A stretch of DNA of 62,081 nt from Pseudomonas sp. IPO3778 (GTDB lineage: Bacteria; Pseudomonadota; Gammaproteobacteria; Pseudomonadales; Pseudomonadaceae). The DNA is taken from assembly GCF_013386825.1 (NCBI RefSeq), contig NZ_JACARC010000040.1:1-62081 (forward strand), written 5' to 3'. How positions within the stretch are numbered: position 1 is the stretch's first letter; the number at the start of each line of letters is the position of its first letter. Made by a program: the position numbers and the translations under genes. Positions 41,150 to 49,296 of this stretch are shown in pieces. Below the pieces are notes generated by a model. That model ran no database searches, had not been told where the DNA came from, and worked only from the letters and a program-made list of their open reading frames with translations.

Positions 41150-42409
41150 GGACATGCGGTCCAGCAGGCTGTACCACGCAACACCCGCGCCGATGTAGAA
41201 GCGTTGCAAGCCATGCAGTGGCAACCGCTGCAACGGCGTTACCGGGTAAGCGAAGTCGGAGCGGCTGTCACATAGGCGTCCCGCCAATTGCTGGCCCAAA
41301 CTGGTACACAACGCAATCCCGCGTCCGTTGCAGCCCAGCGCCAGGGTCAAGCCGGGTGCAGGCTCGTGGACGTGAGGCATAAAGTCCCGGGTGATCGCGA
41401 TCCGCCCGGCCCAGCGGTACTCGAATTCAAGCTTGCCCAACTGTGGAAACAACAACGCCAGCGAACGTTCCAGGTGTGCAAAGTCCGTTGGCCCGGTGGG
41501 GTCGTTGAACAGTCCGCGCCCGCCCATCAGCAAGCGACCGTGGGCGTCCTTGCGAAAGTACAGCAGCAGGCGTTGGGCGGTCGAGACGGTTTCCTGCCCC
41601 GGCAAAATGCTCTCGGCAGCAGGCCCGCTCAAGGGCCGGGTGGCGACGATAAAACTGTTGGCCGCCAGCACGCTCTGGGCCATGCCGGGCCACAGGTCGC
41701 CGCTGTAGCCGTTGGTGGCCAACACCACCTGGCCGGCCGACACCTGTGCACCGCTGGCGGTCTGCAGCTTCCAGCCGGCGCCCGCCTGTTGCATCGCGGT
41801 TACGGCGCTTTGCCCGTGAATGCGCACGCCCGCCGCCTGGGCGGCGCGCACCAGCCCGCGTGCATAGGCCAGGGGTTGAATGGCCCCGGCACGACCGTCC
41901 AGCCAGCCACCGGCAAACGCCTGGCTGCCCATGCGGGCGGACACTGCGTTGGCATCCAGGCGCTGCACCGGTACCCCGCGTCGGGCCCACTGCTCGGCAC
42001 GGGCATGCAGGCCCGCCACGCCTTTTTCCGAATAGGAGACTTGCATCCAGCCCTTGCGCGTGGGCGCGCAGTCGATGCCATGGCGCTGGATCAGGTTGAA
42101 CACCAGGTCCGCAGAACCGGACACGGTCTGGATCAGCGGTTCGGCGCGCTCGGCTCCGTACCTCTGCACCAGTTGGTCCGGGTCGTATTTGAGCGTCGGG
42201 TTGACCTGCCCGCCATTGCGCCCGGACGCGCCCCAGCCTGGTTCATGGGCCTCCAGCACGCACACGCTTACGCCACGCTCGGCCAGGTGCAGGGCCGTGG
42301 ACAAACCGGTGTACCCGGCGCCGACGATGGCCACGTCGACCTTGATGGATTCTGCCAGCGCGGGCGTCGGCGGTGCGGCGGGGGCTGTCGCTGCCCAGAG
42401 TGACTTCAT
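41144..42409 (-). CDS. FAD-dependent oxidoreductase (DadA/PuuB-like amine or amino-acid oxidase)
   Basis: A 421-residue DAO-family flavoprotein. FAD-binding VDVAIVGAGYTGLSTALHLAERG is near residues 24-46, then CVLEAHEPGWGASGRNGGQVNP (the GASGRNGG motif of PuuB-like oxidases), VVLATNGYSGDLWPGM and the C-terminal GLTLALGCNGRGIALCTSLG. It oxidises an amine or amino acid. It is the last gene of an operon with an amino-acid-type ABC importer, whose ATPase gene it overlaps by 4 bases, so it probably degrades the imported compound. Start ATG 42409. The last codons lie in a REP element. Confidence 0.87.
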   Translation of the reverse strand: MKSLWAATAPAAPPTPALAESIKVDVAIVGAGYTGLSTALHLAERGVSVCVLEAHEPGWGASGRNGGQVNPTLKYDPDQLVQRYGAERAEPLIQTVSGSADLVFNLIQRHGIDCAPTRKGWMQVSYSEKGVAGLHARAEQWARRGVPVQRLDANAVSARMGSQAFAGGWLDGRAGAIQPLAYARGLVRAAQAAGVRIHGQSAVTAMQQAGAGWKLQTASGAQVSAGQVVLATNGYSGDLWPGMAQSVLAANSFIVATRPLSGPAAESILPGQETVSTAQRLLLYFRKDAHGRLLMGGRGLFNDPTGPTDFAHLERSLALLFPQLGKLEFEYRWAGRIAITRDFMPHVHEPAPGLTLALGCNGRGIALCTSLGQQLAGRLCDSRSDFAYPVTPLQRLPLHGLQRFYIGAGVAWYSLLDRMSL

Positions 42410-43158
42410 GACAGGCTCCGGGTGTTGGCCGTCGGGTGCAGCACGCGGCGCAGGAAGTCCTGGGTGCGCGGCTGTTGCGGGTTGCCCAGCACTTGTTCGG
42501 CGGGGCCGCTTTCCACGATGTAGCCGCCGTGCAGGAAGCACACGCGGTCGGCCACTTCCCGGGCAAAACCCATTTCGTGGGTCACCACAATCATGGTCAT
42601 GCCTTCATCGGCCAGGGTGCGCATCACCTCCAGCACATCGCCCACCAGTTCCGGGTCGAGGGCCGAGGTCGGTTCGTCGAACAGCATCGCATCGGGCTTC
42701 ATCGCCAGTGCGCGGGCGATGGCCACCCGTTGTTGCTGGCCGCCGGAAAGTTGTTCCGGGTAGGCATCGGCCTTGGCCGACAGGCCGACTTTATCCAGCA
42801 GCGCCAAGGCTTCTTCCCGGGCCTGTTGCAGCGGTTCGCGTTTGACGTACACCGGGCCTTCCATCACGTTTTCCAGCACGGTGCGATGGGGGAACAGGTT
42901 GAAGCGCTGGAACACCATGCCCATGCGGCTGCGCAGGGCGTGCACGGTCTTGCTGCCACGTTGCACGGTTTCGCCGAACACGTTGATGGTGCCGCCGTCG
43001 TAGGCTTCCAGGGCGTTGATGCAGCGCAGCAGGGTGGATTTGCCCGAGCCGGACGGCCCGATCAGGCACACCACTTCGCCCTTGGCCACGTCCAGGTCGA
43101 CGCCGTGCAGCACGCGATGGGTGCCGTAATGTTTTTGCAGTTGGCGAATCTCGATCAT
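42406..43158 (-). CDS. Polar amino-acid ABC transporter, ATP-binding subunit (GlnQ/HisP type)
   Basis: A 250-residue ATPase with Walker A IGPSGSGKST (about 32-41), Q-loop VFQRFNLFPH, signature LSGGQQQRVAIARALA and Walker B MLFDEPTSALDPE, followed by VTHEMGFAREV. GlnQ-type length and sequence fit amino-acid importers. It energises the permease encoded immediately upstream (4-base overlap with it). Confidence 0.95.
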   Translation of the reverse strand: MIEIRQLQKHYGTHRVLHGVDLDVAKGEVVCLIGPSGSGKSTLLRCINALEAYDGGTINVFGETVQRGSKTVHALRSRMGMVFQRFNLFPHRTVLENVMEGPVYVKREPLQQAREEALALLDKVGLSAKADAYPEQLSGGQQQRVAIARALAMKPDAMLFDEPTSALDPELVGDVLEVMRTLADEGMTMIVVTHEMGFAREVADRVCFLHGGYIVESGPAEQVLGNPQQPRTQDFLRRVLHPTANTRSLS

Positions 43159-43823
43159 GCTTTTTTCCTCCGGCCCAGGTGCTGTTCCATGCGGCGCAGG
43201 CCATACACCAGCGGCAGGCTCATCAGCAGGTAGAGCAGGGCGACCAGGGTGTAGACGGTCATGTTCTGGAAAGTGGACGAGGCGATCAGTTGCCCCTGGC
43301 GTGTCATCTCGGCCACGGTGATGGTCGACACCAGGGAGGAGTCCTTGAGCATCATCACCAGGGTGTTGCCGTAGGGCGGCAGGGCGATGCGAAACGCTTG
43401 GGGCAGGATCACCCGGCGCATCATCAGCACCGAGCGCATCCCCAAGGCTTCAGCGGCTTCACGCTGGCCTTGTTCGACGGCGATGATGCCGGTACGAAAG
43501 TTCTCCGCCTGGTACGCCGAATAGGCGATGCCCATGCCGATCACCCCGGCCTGGAACGCGCTGAGGTGCACGCCCATGTCCGGCAGCACGAAGTAGATGT
43601 AGAACAGCTGCACGATGATCGGCAGGCCGCGAATCACGTTGATCACCGTGCTCGCCGCCCACGACAGCGCCTTGATCGGCGACAGCTTGAGCAACGCCAG
43701 CACCAGGCCGATGGCGCTACTGAGCAGGAACGACAGCACGGTGATCTGGATCGTCACCCAGGCGCCCTGCAGCAGGATCGGCAGGAAGTCCTGGGCGTTT
43801 TGCAGGAATTCAGCCGGGTTCAT
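43155..43823 (-). CDS. Polar amino-acid ABC transporter, permease subunit
   Basis: A 222-residue His/Glu/Gln/Arg-type permease: about five helices, the N-terminal GAWVTIQITVLSFLLSSAIGLVLALLKLS pattern and the EAA loop EQGQREAAEALGMRSVLMMRRVILPQAFRIALPP. Only one permease gene is present, so it probably works as a homodimer. It overlaps the genes on either side (ATPase downstream, binding protein upstream) by 4 bases each. Confidence 0.95.
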   Translation of the reverse strand: MNPAEFLQNAQDFLPILLQGAWVTIQITVLSFLLSSAIGLVLALLKLSPIKALSWAASTVINVIRGLPIIVQLFYIYFVLPDMGVHLSAFQAGVIGMGIAYSAYQAENFRTGIIAVEQGQREAAEALGMRSVLMMRRVILPQAFRIALPPYGNTLVMMLKDSSLVSTITVAEMTRQGQLIASSTFQNMTVYTLVALLYLLMSLPLVYGLRRMEQHLGRRKKA

Positions 43824-44602
43824 GGCTGCACCTGGGCATCAAGCCCCCACTTCTTCAGGATCGCCTCCAGGGTGCCGTCAGCCTTGATGCTGGCAATGGC
43901 CTGGTTCAGGCGTGCGAGGGTTTCGCTGTCGCCCTTGCGCACCACCAGGCACACCTCGCCGACGTTGACCGGCTTGTAATCGGCGGCGAGCTTCACGCCT
44001 TTGAACAGCTTCTGGCGGATCTGGTACGCCACCACCGGCTGGTCACCCACGGCGGCCTTGATGCGGCCCAGGCTCAGGTCCCGCACCATTTCACCGATGG
44101 AGTCGTAGGTGCGGATTTCCTTGAAGATGCCCAGCTTGTTGAGCATGTCGTAGAAGATCGTGCCGGCTTGTACGCCCACCACCTGGTCTTTCAGGGCGCT
44201 GAGGTCGGTATAGGTTGTGTTGTCGTCGGCACTCACGATCAGCCCTTCACCGTAGGCATACACCGGCGCGCTGAAGTCCACCACCTGGGCGCGTTCCGGG
44301 GTCTTGAGCATGCCGGCGGCGATGAAATCGAGCTTGCCGGAGGTTAGCGACGGGATCAGCGCGGCGAAGTTGGTCTGCTGGATGTCGCTGGTGAAACCGC
44401 CGGCCTTGCCCACCGCATTGGCCACGTCGACCATCACGCCCTGGATGCTGTTGCTCTTGATGTCGAGGAAGGTAAACGGCGAACCGCTGGCCGTTGCACC
44501 GACTTTGTACGAGGGCGCACCGGCGGCGTGCACGGTGGCTACGCAAAAGGTGGCGCAGAGGCCAAAGGCGAGGCGGCGAAACAAGGGCGAAAGACTGTTC
44601 AT
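43820..44602 (-). CDS. Amino-acid ABC transporter substrate-binding protein
   Basis: A 260-residue SBP_bac_3-type periplasmic protein with a signal peptide (to about residue 27, VHAAG), then YKVGATASGSPFTFLDIKSNSIQGVMVDVANAVG, FAALIPSLTSGKLDFIAAGMLKTPERAQVVDFSAPVY and VGVQAGTIFYDML. It captures an amino acid or related cationic compound for the downstream permease. ATG 44602 with GGAG upstream. First gene of the four-gene uptake/oxidase operon, divergent from the IclR regulator. Confidence 0.92.
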   Translation of the reverse strand: MNSLSPLFRRLAFGLCATFCVATVHAAGAPSYKVGATASGSPFTFLDIKSNSIQGVMVDVANAVGKAGGFTSDIQQTNFAALIPSLTSGKLDFIAAGMLKTPERAQVVDFSAPVYAYGEGLIVSADDNTTYTDLSALKDQVVGVQAGTIFYDMLNKLGIFKEIRTYDSIGEMVRDLSLGRIKAAVGDQPVVAYQIRQKLFKGVKLAADYKPVNVGEVCLVVRKGDSETLARLNQAIASIKADGTLEAILKKWGLDAQVQP

Positions 44603-44706
44603 CGGGTTACTCCAGAAGGAAAACGGATCGTCAGTACCGCAAGCGGCTGGAGAGGAAACCGCAAGCTCTGTGCCATTTCGATTCAATAAAATCGTTTAGT
44701 GGTACA

Positions 44707-44763
44707 GAAATTCGACAAAATGAACCTTTCGTATCGATATGCGATTTTAAGTGGTCGAATTTC
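44707..44763. promoter_or_regulatory. Candidate IclR-regulator site: separated inverted repeat
   Basis: GAAATTCGAC (44707-44716) and its exact complement GTCGAATTTC (44754-44763) are separated by 37 bases in the 215-base divergent promoter region between the SBP and IclR genes. IclR proteins bind such spaced dyads; assignment is inference. Confidence 0.5.
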
Positions 44764-44817
44764 GTAGTTTGGTGTAGAAATATCGCCACGCTTGATCGAC
44801 CTGACCGCGAGTCCGCC

Positions 44818-45597
44818 ATGTCTGAAGAACGCAACAGCTTGCACAACCAATCCCTGGAAAAAGGCCTGTCGGTGCTCAAGGCATTCAGCGCCCAGCGCCG
44901 CAGCATGAGCCTTGCAGAGGTGGCCGAGGCGGCCGGCATGACCAAAAGTTCGGCCCAGCGCATGGTGTTTACCCTGGAGAGCCTGGGTTACCTTCGGAAA
45001 CACTCGCGCACGCGGCATTACCAACTCACACCCCGGGTGCTGGAGTTGGGCTTCAGTTATCTGGATGCCCATTCGTTGATTGAAGTGGCCAACCCGTTCC
45101 TCTCGGAGCTGACCCGCCTGACGGGAGAAACCTCGTGCCTGACGGAGCCGGCGGGTTACGACATGACGTACATCGCGCGCTTCGTCAGCTCCGGCTTTGT
45201 ACCGGTGCATATGCCGATTGGTTCAAGGGTGCCGATGTACTGCACGGCGTCGGGCCGGGCGTATTTGAGTGCGTTGCCAGCGGATGAGGCGTTGGGGTTG
45301 ATCGAACACAGCCAGCGGGTGGCGCATACGAGCCAGACGTTGACGGACGTCGACAGGATCATGGAGTCGTTGCAGCAAGTGCGCGAACAGGGCTACGCGG
45401 TGAATGGCCAGGAGCTGTTCCTGGGGGACATGACCATCGGTGCGCCGGTGCTGGGGGCGAACGGTCGGCCGGTGGCGGCGGTGCATGTGGTGGCGCCCAC
45501 CAGTCGGTGGAGCCGGGCGGATGCGGAGAAGCAGCTGGCGCCGGCGTTGTTGCAGTGTTCGAGGGCGTTGAGCAATTCGGCGCGCAATCTTGAATAG
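44818..45597 (+). CDS. IclR-family transcriptional regulator
   Basis: A 259-residue regulator with the N-terminal winged helix (QSLEKGLSVLKAFSAQRRSMSLAEVAEAAGMTKSSAQRMVFTLESLGYL) and the IclR effector domain (LTRLTGETSCLTEPAGYDMTYIARF, PMYCTASGRAYLSALP, QGYAVNGQELFLGDMTIGAPVL). It is divergent from the amino-acid importer/FAD oxidase operon, so it is the probable regulator of that operon. ATG 44818 is the usual start; the longer open frame upstream would cover the divergent promoter. Confidence 0.93.
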   Translation: MSEERNSLHNQSLEKGLSVLKAFSAQRRSMSLAEVAEAAGMTKSSAQRMVFTLESLGYLRKHSRTRHYQLTPRVLELGFSYLDAHSLIEVANPFLSELTRLTGETSCLTEPAGYDMTYIARFVSSGFVPVHMPIGSRVPMYCTASGRAYLSALPADEALGLIEHSQRVAHTSQTLTDVDRIMESLQQVREQGYAVNGQELFLGDMTIGAPVLGANGRPVAAVHVVAPTSRWSRADAEKQLAPALLQCSRALSNSARNLE

Positions 45598-45626
45598 AAA
45601 TGCTATCGAGCAGACAACACGATCAG

Positions 45627-45715
45627 TGTGGGAGCTGGCTTGCCTGCGATAGCGGAGTGTCAGCTCGCCCATTCGGTTCTGACCCACCGCTATCGCAGGC
45701 AAGCCAGCTCCCACA
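45627..45715. repeat. REP hairpin element
   Basis: Inverted arms TGTGGGAGCTGGCTTGCCTG...CAGGCAAGCCAGCTCCCACA with the continuation CGATAGCGG. Same family as 32178 and 57714. It lies between the convergent IclR and dehydrogenase genes. Confidence 0.85.
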
Positions 45716-45755
45716 TTTGATCTTCATTGTGTTTGAGGTTGGTAATCGCCCCAAC

Positions 45756-45786
45756 AAAAAATGCGCCCCTTCGGGCGCATTTTTTT
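45756..45786. terminator. Bidirectional rho-independent terminator
   Basis: AAAAAATGCGCCC-CTTC-GGGCGCATTTTTTT: a 7-base GC stem flanked by A and T runs. Serves the minus-strand spermidine operon end (45806) and the plus-strand IclR transcript. Confidence 0.93.
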
Positions 45787-45805
45787 GTTCAGTCAGCTAT
45801 CACCC

Positions 45806-47050
45806 TCAGGCAATCGCATCCCAGGCACGGTCACCGTTCTCGTCTTTGATGCGAGTCGGCAAGCCCATCACGTCCAGCGCTTTGAGGAACGGCTCAGCCG
45901 GCAGTTCCTCGACGTTGGCCATGTGCTTCACATCCCACTCGCCACGGGCAACCAGCAGCGCTGCGGCCACGGGTGGTACGCCGGCGGTGTAGGAGATGCC
46001 CTGGCTGTCGGTCTCGGCAAAGGCTTCTTCGTGGCAGGCCACGTTGTAGATGAACAGCTCGCGCGGCTGGCCATCCTTGGTGCCCTTGACCAGGTCGCCG
46101 ATGCAGGTCTTGCCGGTGTAGCCCGGTGCCAGCGACGACGGGTCAGGCAGCACGGCCTTGACCAGTTTCAGCGGCACGACTTCCAGGCCTTCGGCGGTAG
46201 TGACCGGTTTTTCGGAGAGCAGGCCGAGGTTTTTCAGCACGGTGAACACGTTGATGTAGTGTTCGCCGAAGCTCATCCAGAAACGCACATTGGGCACGTC
46301 GAGGTTTTTCGACAGCGAGTGCACTTCATCGTGGCCGGTCAGGTACAGGTTCTGCGAACCGACCACAGGCAGGTCGTCGGTGCGTTTGACTTCGAACATG
46401 GTGTTGCTGGTCCACTGGCTGTTCTGCCAGCTCCACACCTGTCCGGTGAATTCGCGGAAGTTGATTTCCGGGTCGAAATTGGTGGCGAAATATTTGCCAT
46501 GGGAACCGGCATTGACGTCGAGAATGTCGATCGAATCAATGCGGTCGAAATGCTGTTGTTGCGCAAGCGCTGCGTAGGCGTTGACGACGCCTGGGTCGAA
46601 GCCCACACCGAGGATCGCAGTGATGTTCTTCTGCTTGCATTCCTCAAGGTGATTCCATTCGTAGTTGCCATACCACGGCGGCGTCTCACAGACTTTGCCT
46701 GGTTCTTCGTGAATGGCGGTGTCCAGGTAAGCCACGCCGGTATCGATGCAGGCGCGCAGCACCGACATATTAAGGAAGGCGGAGCCGACGTTGATGACGA
46801 TCTGCGATTCGGTCTCGCGGATCAGTGCCTTGGTCGCTTCCACGTCCAGAGCGTTCAGCGCGAAGGCCTGGATATCGGCGGGTACCTTGAGGCTACCCTT
46901 GGCCTTGACGCTGTCGATGATGGCCTGGCATTTGGAGATGTTGCGCGACGCGATAGCAATACGACCGAGTTCGTCGTTGTGCTGCGCGCACTTGTGGGCC
47001 ACCACCTTGGCGACACCTCCTGCACCAATGATAAGAACGTTCTTTTTCAA
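45806..47050 (-). CDS. Carboxy(nor)spermidine dehydrogenase, saccharopine dehydrogenase family
   Basis: A 414-residue enzyme: NVLIIGAGGVAKVVAHKCAQ at the start is the cofactor motif, then GRIAIASRNISKCQAIIDSV, VINVGSAFLNMSVLRACIDTGVAYLDTA and ILGVGFDPGVVNAYAALA. In the alternative polyamine route it condenses aspartate semialdehyde with putrescine (or diaminopropane) to carboxyspermidine (carboxynorspermidine). The next gene in the operon is the matching decarboxylase, which makes this reading more likely than true saccharopine dehydrogenase. Start ATG 47050 with AAGGAGAG upstream. Confidence 0.88.
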   Translation of the reverse strand: MKKNVLIIGAGGVAKVVAHKCAQHNDELGRIAIASRNISKCQAIIDSVKAKGSLKVPADIQAFALNALDVEATKALIRETESQIVINVGSAFLNMSVLRACIDTGVAYLDTAIHEEPGKVCETPPWYGNYEWNHLEECKQKNITAILGVGFDPGVVNAYAALAQQQHFDRIDSIDILDVNAGSHGKYFATNFDPEINFREFTGQVWSWQNSQWTSNTMFEVKRTDDLPVVGSQNLYLTGHDEVHSLSKNLDVPNVRFWMSFGEHYINVFTVLKNLGLLSEKPVTTAEGLEVVPLKLVKAVLPDPSSLAPGYTGKTCIGDLVKGTKDGQPRELFIYNVACHEEAFAETDSQGISYTAGVPPVAAALLVARGEWDVKHMANVEELPAEPFLKALDVMGLPTRIKDENGDRAWDAIA

Positions 47051-47079
47051 TTGCTTTATCTCTCCTTTATCTGTCCGCT

Positions 47080-48177
47080 TTACGAAAGGCTGGACAGGTA
47101 GTCGTCGTAACCAAATTCACGAACCACTTCGACTGTACCGTCGAGTTGTTTCACTACGATGGACGGCATTTTCAGGCCGTTGAACCAGTTTTTCTTGACC
47201 ATGGTGTAGCCTGCCGTGTCGATGAACGACAGTCGATCGCCGATGGCCAGCGGCTGATCAAATTGATACTCACCGAAGATGTCCCCGGCCAGGCATGACT
47301 TGCCGCACACCATGTAGGTGTGTTCGCCACTGCTCGGCGCCAGCTTGGCGTTGAGGCGGTAGATCAGCAGGTCCAGCAGGTGGGCTTCGATGGAGCTGTC
47401 TACCACGGCGAGGTTTTTGCCGTTGTAGAGGGTGTCGAGCACGGTCACTTCCAGGGAGGCGCTGTTGGTGATCGCCGCTTCGCCGGGTTCCAGGTACACC
47501 TGCACGTCGTACTTCTGCGAGAACGCCTTGAGGCGCTGGCAGAAGGCGTCGATGGCATAGCCTTCACCGGTGAAGTGGATGCCGCCGCCGAGGCTGACCC
47601 AGTTGACCTTGTGCAGCAGCGCGCCGAAGCGTTCTTCGATGGTGTTGAGCATCTGGTCGAACAGGTTGAAGTCACCGTTCTCGCAGTTGTTGTGGAACAT
47701 GAAGCCCGAGATCTGCTCGATCACGCCTTCGATCTTCACCGGGTCCCACTCGCCCAGACGGCTGAACGGGCGCGCCGGGTCGGCCAGCAGGTAGTCGGAA
47801 CTGCTCACTTGCGGGTTGACGCGCAGGCCGCGGGTCTTGCCTTCGCTGCGTTCCGCAAAGCGCTGCAGCTGGCTGATGGAGTTGAAGATGATCTTGTCGC
47901 AGTTAGCCAGCATCTCTTCGATTTCATCGTCGGCCCAGGCCACGCTGTAGGCGTGCGCCTCGCCTTCGAACTTCTGGCGACCGAGCTTCAACTCATACAG
48001 CGACGACGAAGTGGTGCCGTCCATGTATTCCTGCATCAGGTCGAACACCGACCAGGTAGCGAAGCACTTGAGGGCCAGCAGGGCCTTGGCGCCGGACTGT
48101 TCGCGCACGTAGGCGATCTTCTGCATATTGACCAGAAGCTTCTGTTTGTCGATGAGGTAGTACGGCGTTTTGATCAT
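47080..48177 (-). CDS. nspC: Carboxy(nor)spermidine decarboxylase
   Basis: A 365-residue PLP-dependent fold-III decarboxylase. It starts IKTPYYLIDKQKLLVNM and has the Schiff-base Lys in ALLALKCFATWSVF (about residue 37), GFMFHNNCENGDF, WVSLGGGIHFTGEGYAID and the C-terminal CGKSCLAGDIFGEY, all close to NspC/CASDC. It decarboxylates carboxyspermidine to spermidine. ATG 48177 is the conserved start; the longer frame is not. It is the first gene of the two-gene operon, 29 bases before the dehydrogenase. Confidence 0.93.
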   Translation of the reverse strand: MIKTPYYLIDKQKLLVNMQKIAYVREQSGAKALLALKCFATWSVFDLMQEYMDGTTSSSLYELKLGRQKFEGEAHAYSVAWADDEIEEMLANCDKIIFNSISQLQRFAERSEGKTRGLRVNPQVSSSDYLLADPARPFSRLGEWDPVKIEGVIEQISGFMFHNNCENGDFNLFDQMLNTIEERFGALLHKVNWVSLGGGIHFTGEGYAIDAFCQRLKAFSQKYDVQVYLEPGEAAITNSASLEVTVLDTLYNGKNLAVVDSSIEAHLLDLLIYRLNAKLAPSSGEHTYMVCGKSCLAGDIFGEYQFDQPLAIGDRLSFIDTAGYTMVKKNWFNGLKMPSIVVKQLDGTVEVVREFGYDDYLSSLS

Positions 48178-48362
48178 TTTTGAGAGCCTGCGGCGGTGCC
48201 TGCCAAAAAAGGACACGCATTGTGCCCGCACTTGGGACAGATCGAAAGGTTAGTCAGCGGAATTTGCGCGCCCGGTTATAAGCTGACCTGTGAATATGAC
48301 AGCCTGTGGGTATGATGAGCCGCATTGGAAACGGATCCCGGCTTTGGCGACGAGAGGTGAGA

Positions 48363-49031
48363 ATGGACGCATGGACACTGCATTGGCTGGAAGCGTCGGG
48401 GAGCCTGGCGGAGTTTCGCCCTGAGCTGATCCGTGAATTTGAAGCCGCCTACGGGGCGATTGCCGAGCTGATGCCGCCGCCGCGCCTGGATGTCCTGATC
48501 CAGCGATTGCCGGGGGAGACCCTCCCGGAGCTGGGCCTGGTCGGCCGCGCTTATCGCAGCACAATGTTCAGCATGACCCTTGACCCCGACAACCCGAATT
48601 TCCTGGCCAGTTTGCGCAGTGGCTCGCTGCGTCGGCATGTGGTGCATGAGGTGCATCATTGCCTGCGCATGGCGGGGCCGGGTTATGGCTGGACGCTGGG
48701 TGAGGCGATGATCAGCGAAGGGCTGGCCGGACAGTTTGTGCGGCGGGTGCTGGGCAGTGAGCCAGAGCTGTGGGAGAGGGCGCTTACACCCGAGGCGTTG
48801 CTGGGTTCGCCGGTAGAGCTCCAGCTTCTGGAGGCCACGTATTACGACCACAGCGAATGGTTCTTCGGCACCGGGGCAAGGCCCAGGTGGTTGGGGTACA
48901 CGCTGGGTTATCAGATGGTGGGTGACTGGCTGGCGAAGCAAGACGAGGTGGACGCCGCCACCTGGGTCAACGTGCCCGCAAAAGACATACTCGCCAACGC
49001 TACCAGGGAAGGGCTCGTGACCCAGCCTTGA
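48363..49031 (+). CDS. DUF2268-type predicted zinc-dependent protease
   Basis: A 222-residue soluble protein. RRHVVHEVHHCLRMAG near residue 95 has the metalloprotease HExxH pattern (HEVHH), and GEAMISEGLAGQFVRRVLG follows about 20 residues later with the third ligand candidate Glu, as in DUF2268 proteins; LERALTPEALLGSP-like and WLGYTLGYQMVGDWL segments fit the same family. Function in the cell is unknown. ATG 48363 is preceded by GAGAGGTGAG; an in-frame upstream ATG at 48306 lacks a site. Divergent from nspC. Confidence 0.75.
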   Translation: MDAWTLHWLEASGSLAEFRPELIREFEAAYGAIAELMPPPRLDVLIQRLPGETLPELGLVGRAYRSTMFSMTLDPDNPNFLASLRSGSLRRHVVHEVHHCLRMAGPGYGWTLGEAMISEGLAGQFVRRVLGSEPELWERALTPEALLGSPVELQLLEATYYDHSEWFFGTGARPRWLGYTLGYQMVGDWLAKQDEVDAATWVNVPAKDILANATREGLVTQP

Positions 49032-49062
49032 AACACAAAACCACCAAGCAACCCCCATCCCC

Positions 49063-49172
49063 TGTGGGAGCCGTCGAGCTTCAGCGAGGCCGCGAAGGCG
49101 GCGGCACAGCCGATAAATAGGCTGCCTGACACACCGCTATCGCAGCCTCGCTAAAGCTCGACAGCTCCCACA
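49063..49172. repeat. Long inverted repeat (REP-like, 'GGGAGCCGTCGAGC' type)
   Basis: Arms TGTGGGAGCCGTCGAGCTTC...(49063-49090) and its near-complement (49145-49172, AGCTCGACAGCTCCCACA). A different REP subtype from the 32178 family. In the gap after the DUF2268 gene. Confidence 0.75.
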
Positions 49173-49271
49173 TTAGATTTTCAGTGGATGACAAACCCCA
49201 TCCACGCTGACATCAAACCGTCATCTCCCCATCGCCTGACTGCCACATTCCGCCGTTACTGTCCTCGCCAA

Positions 49272-49285
49272 TGAGATCGATCTCA
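49272..49285. promoter_or_regulatory. Candidate LacI-family operator (14-base palindrome)
   Basis: TGAGATCGATCTCA, perfect and with the central CG typical of LacI-type operators. It lies 11 bases before the start of the LacI-family gene at 49297, which suggests autoregulation of the whole operon. Confidence 0.6.
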
Positions 49286-49296
49286 AGCGAGTGACA

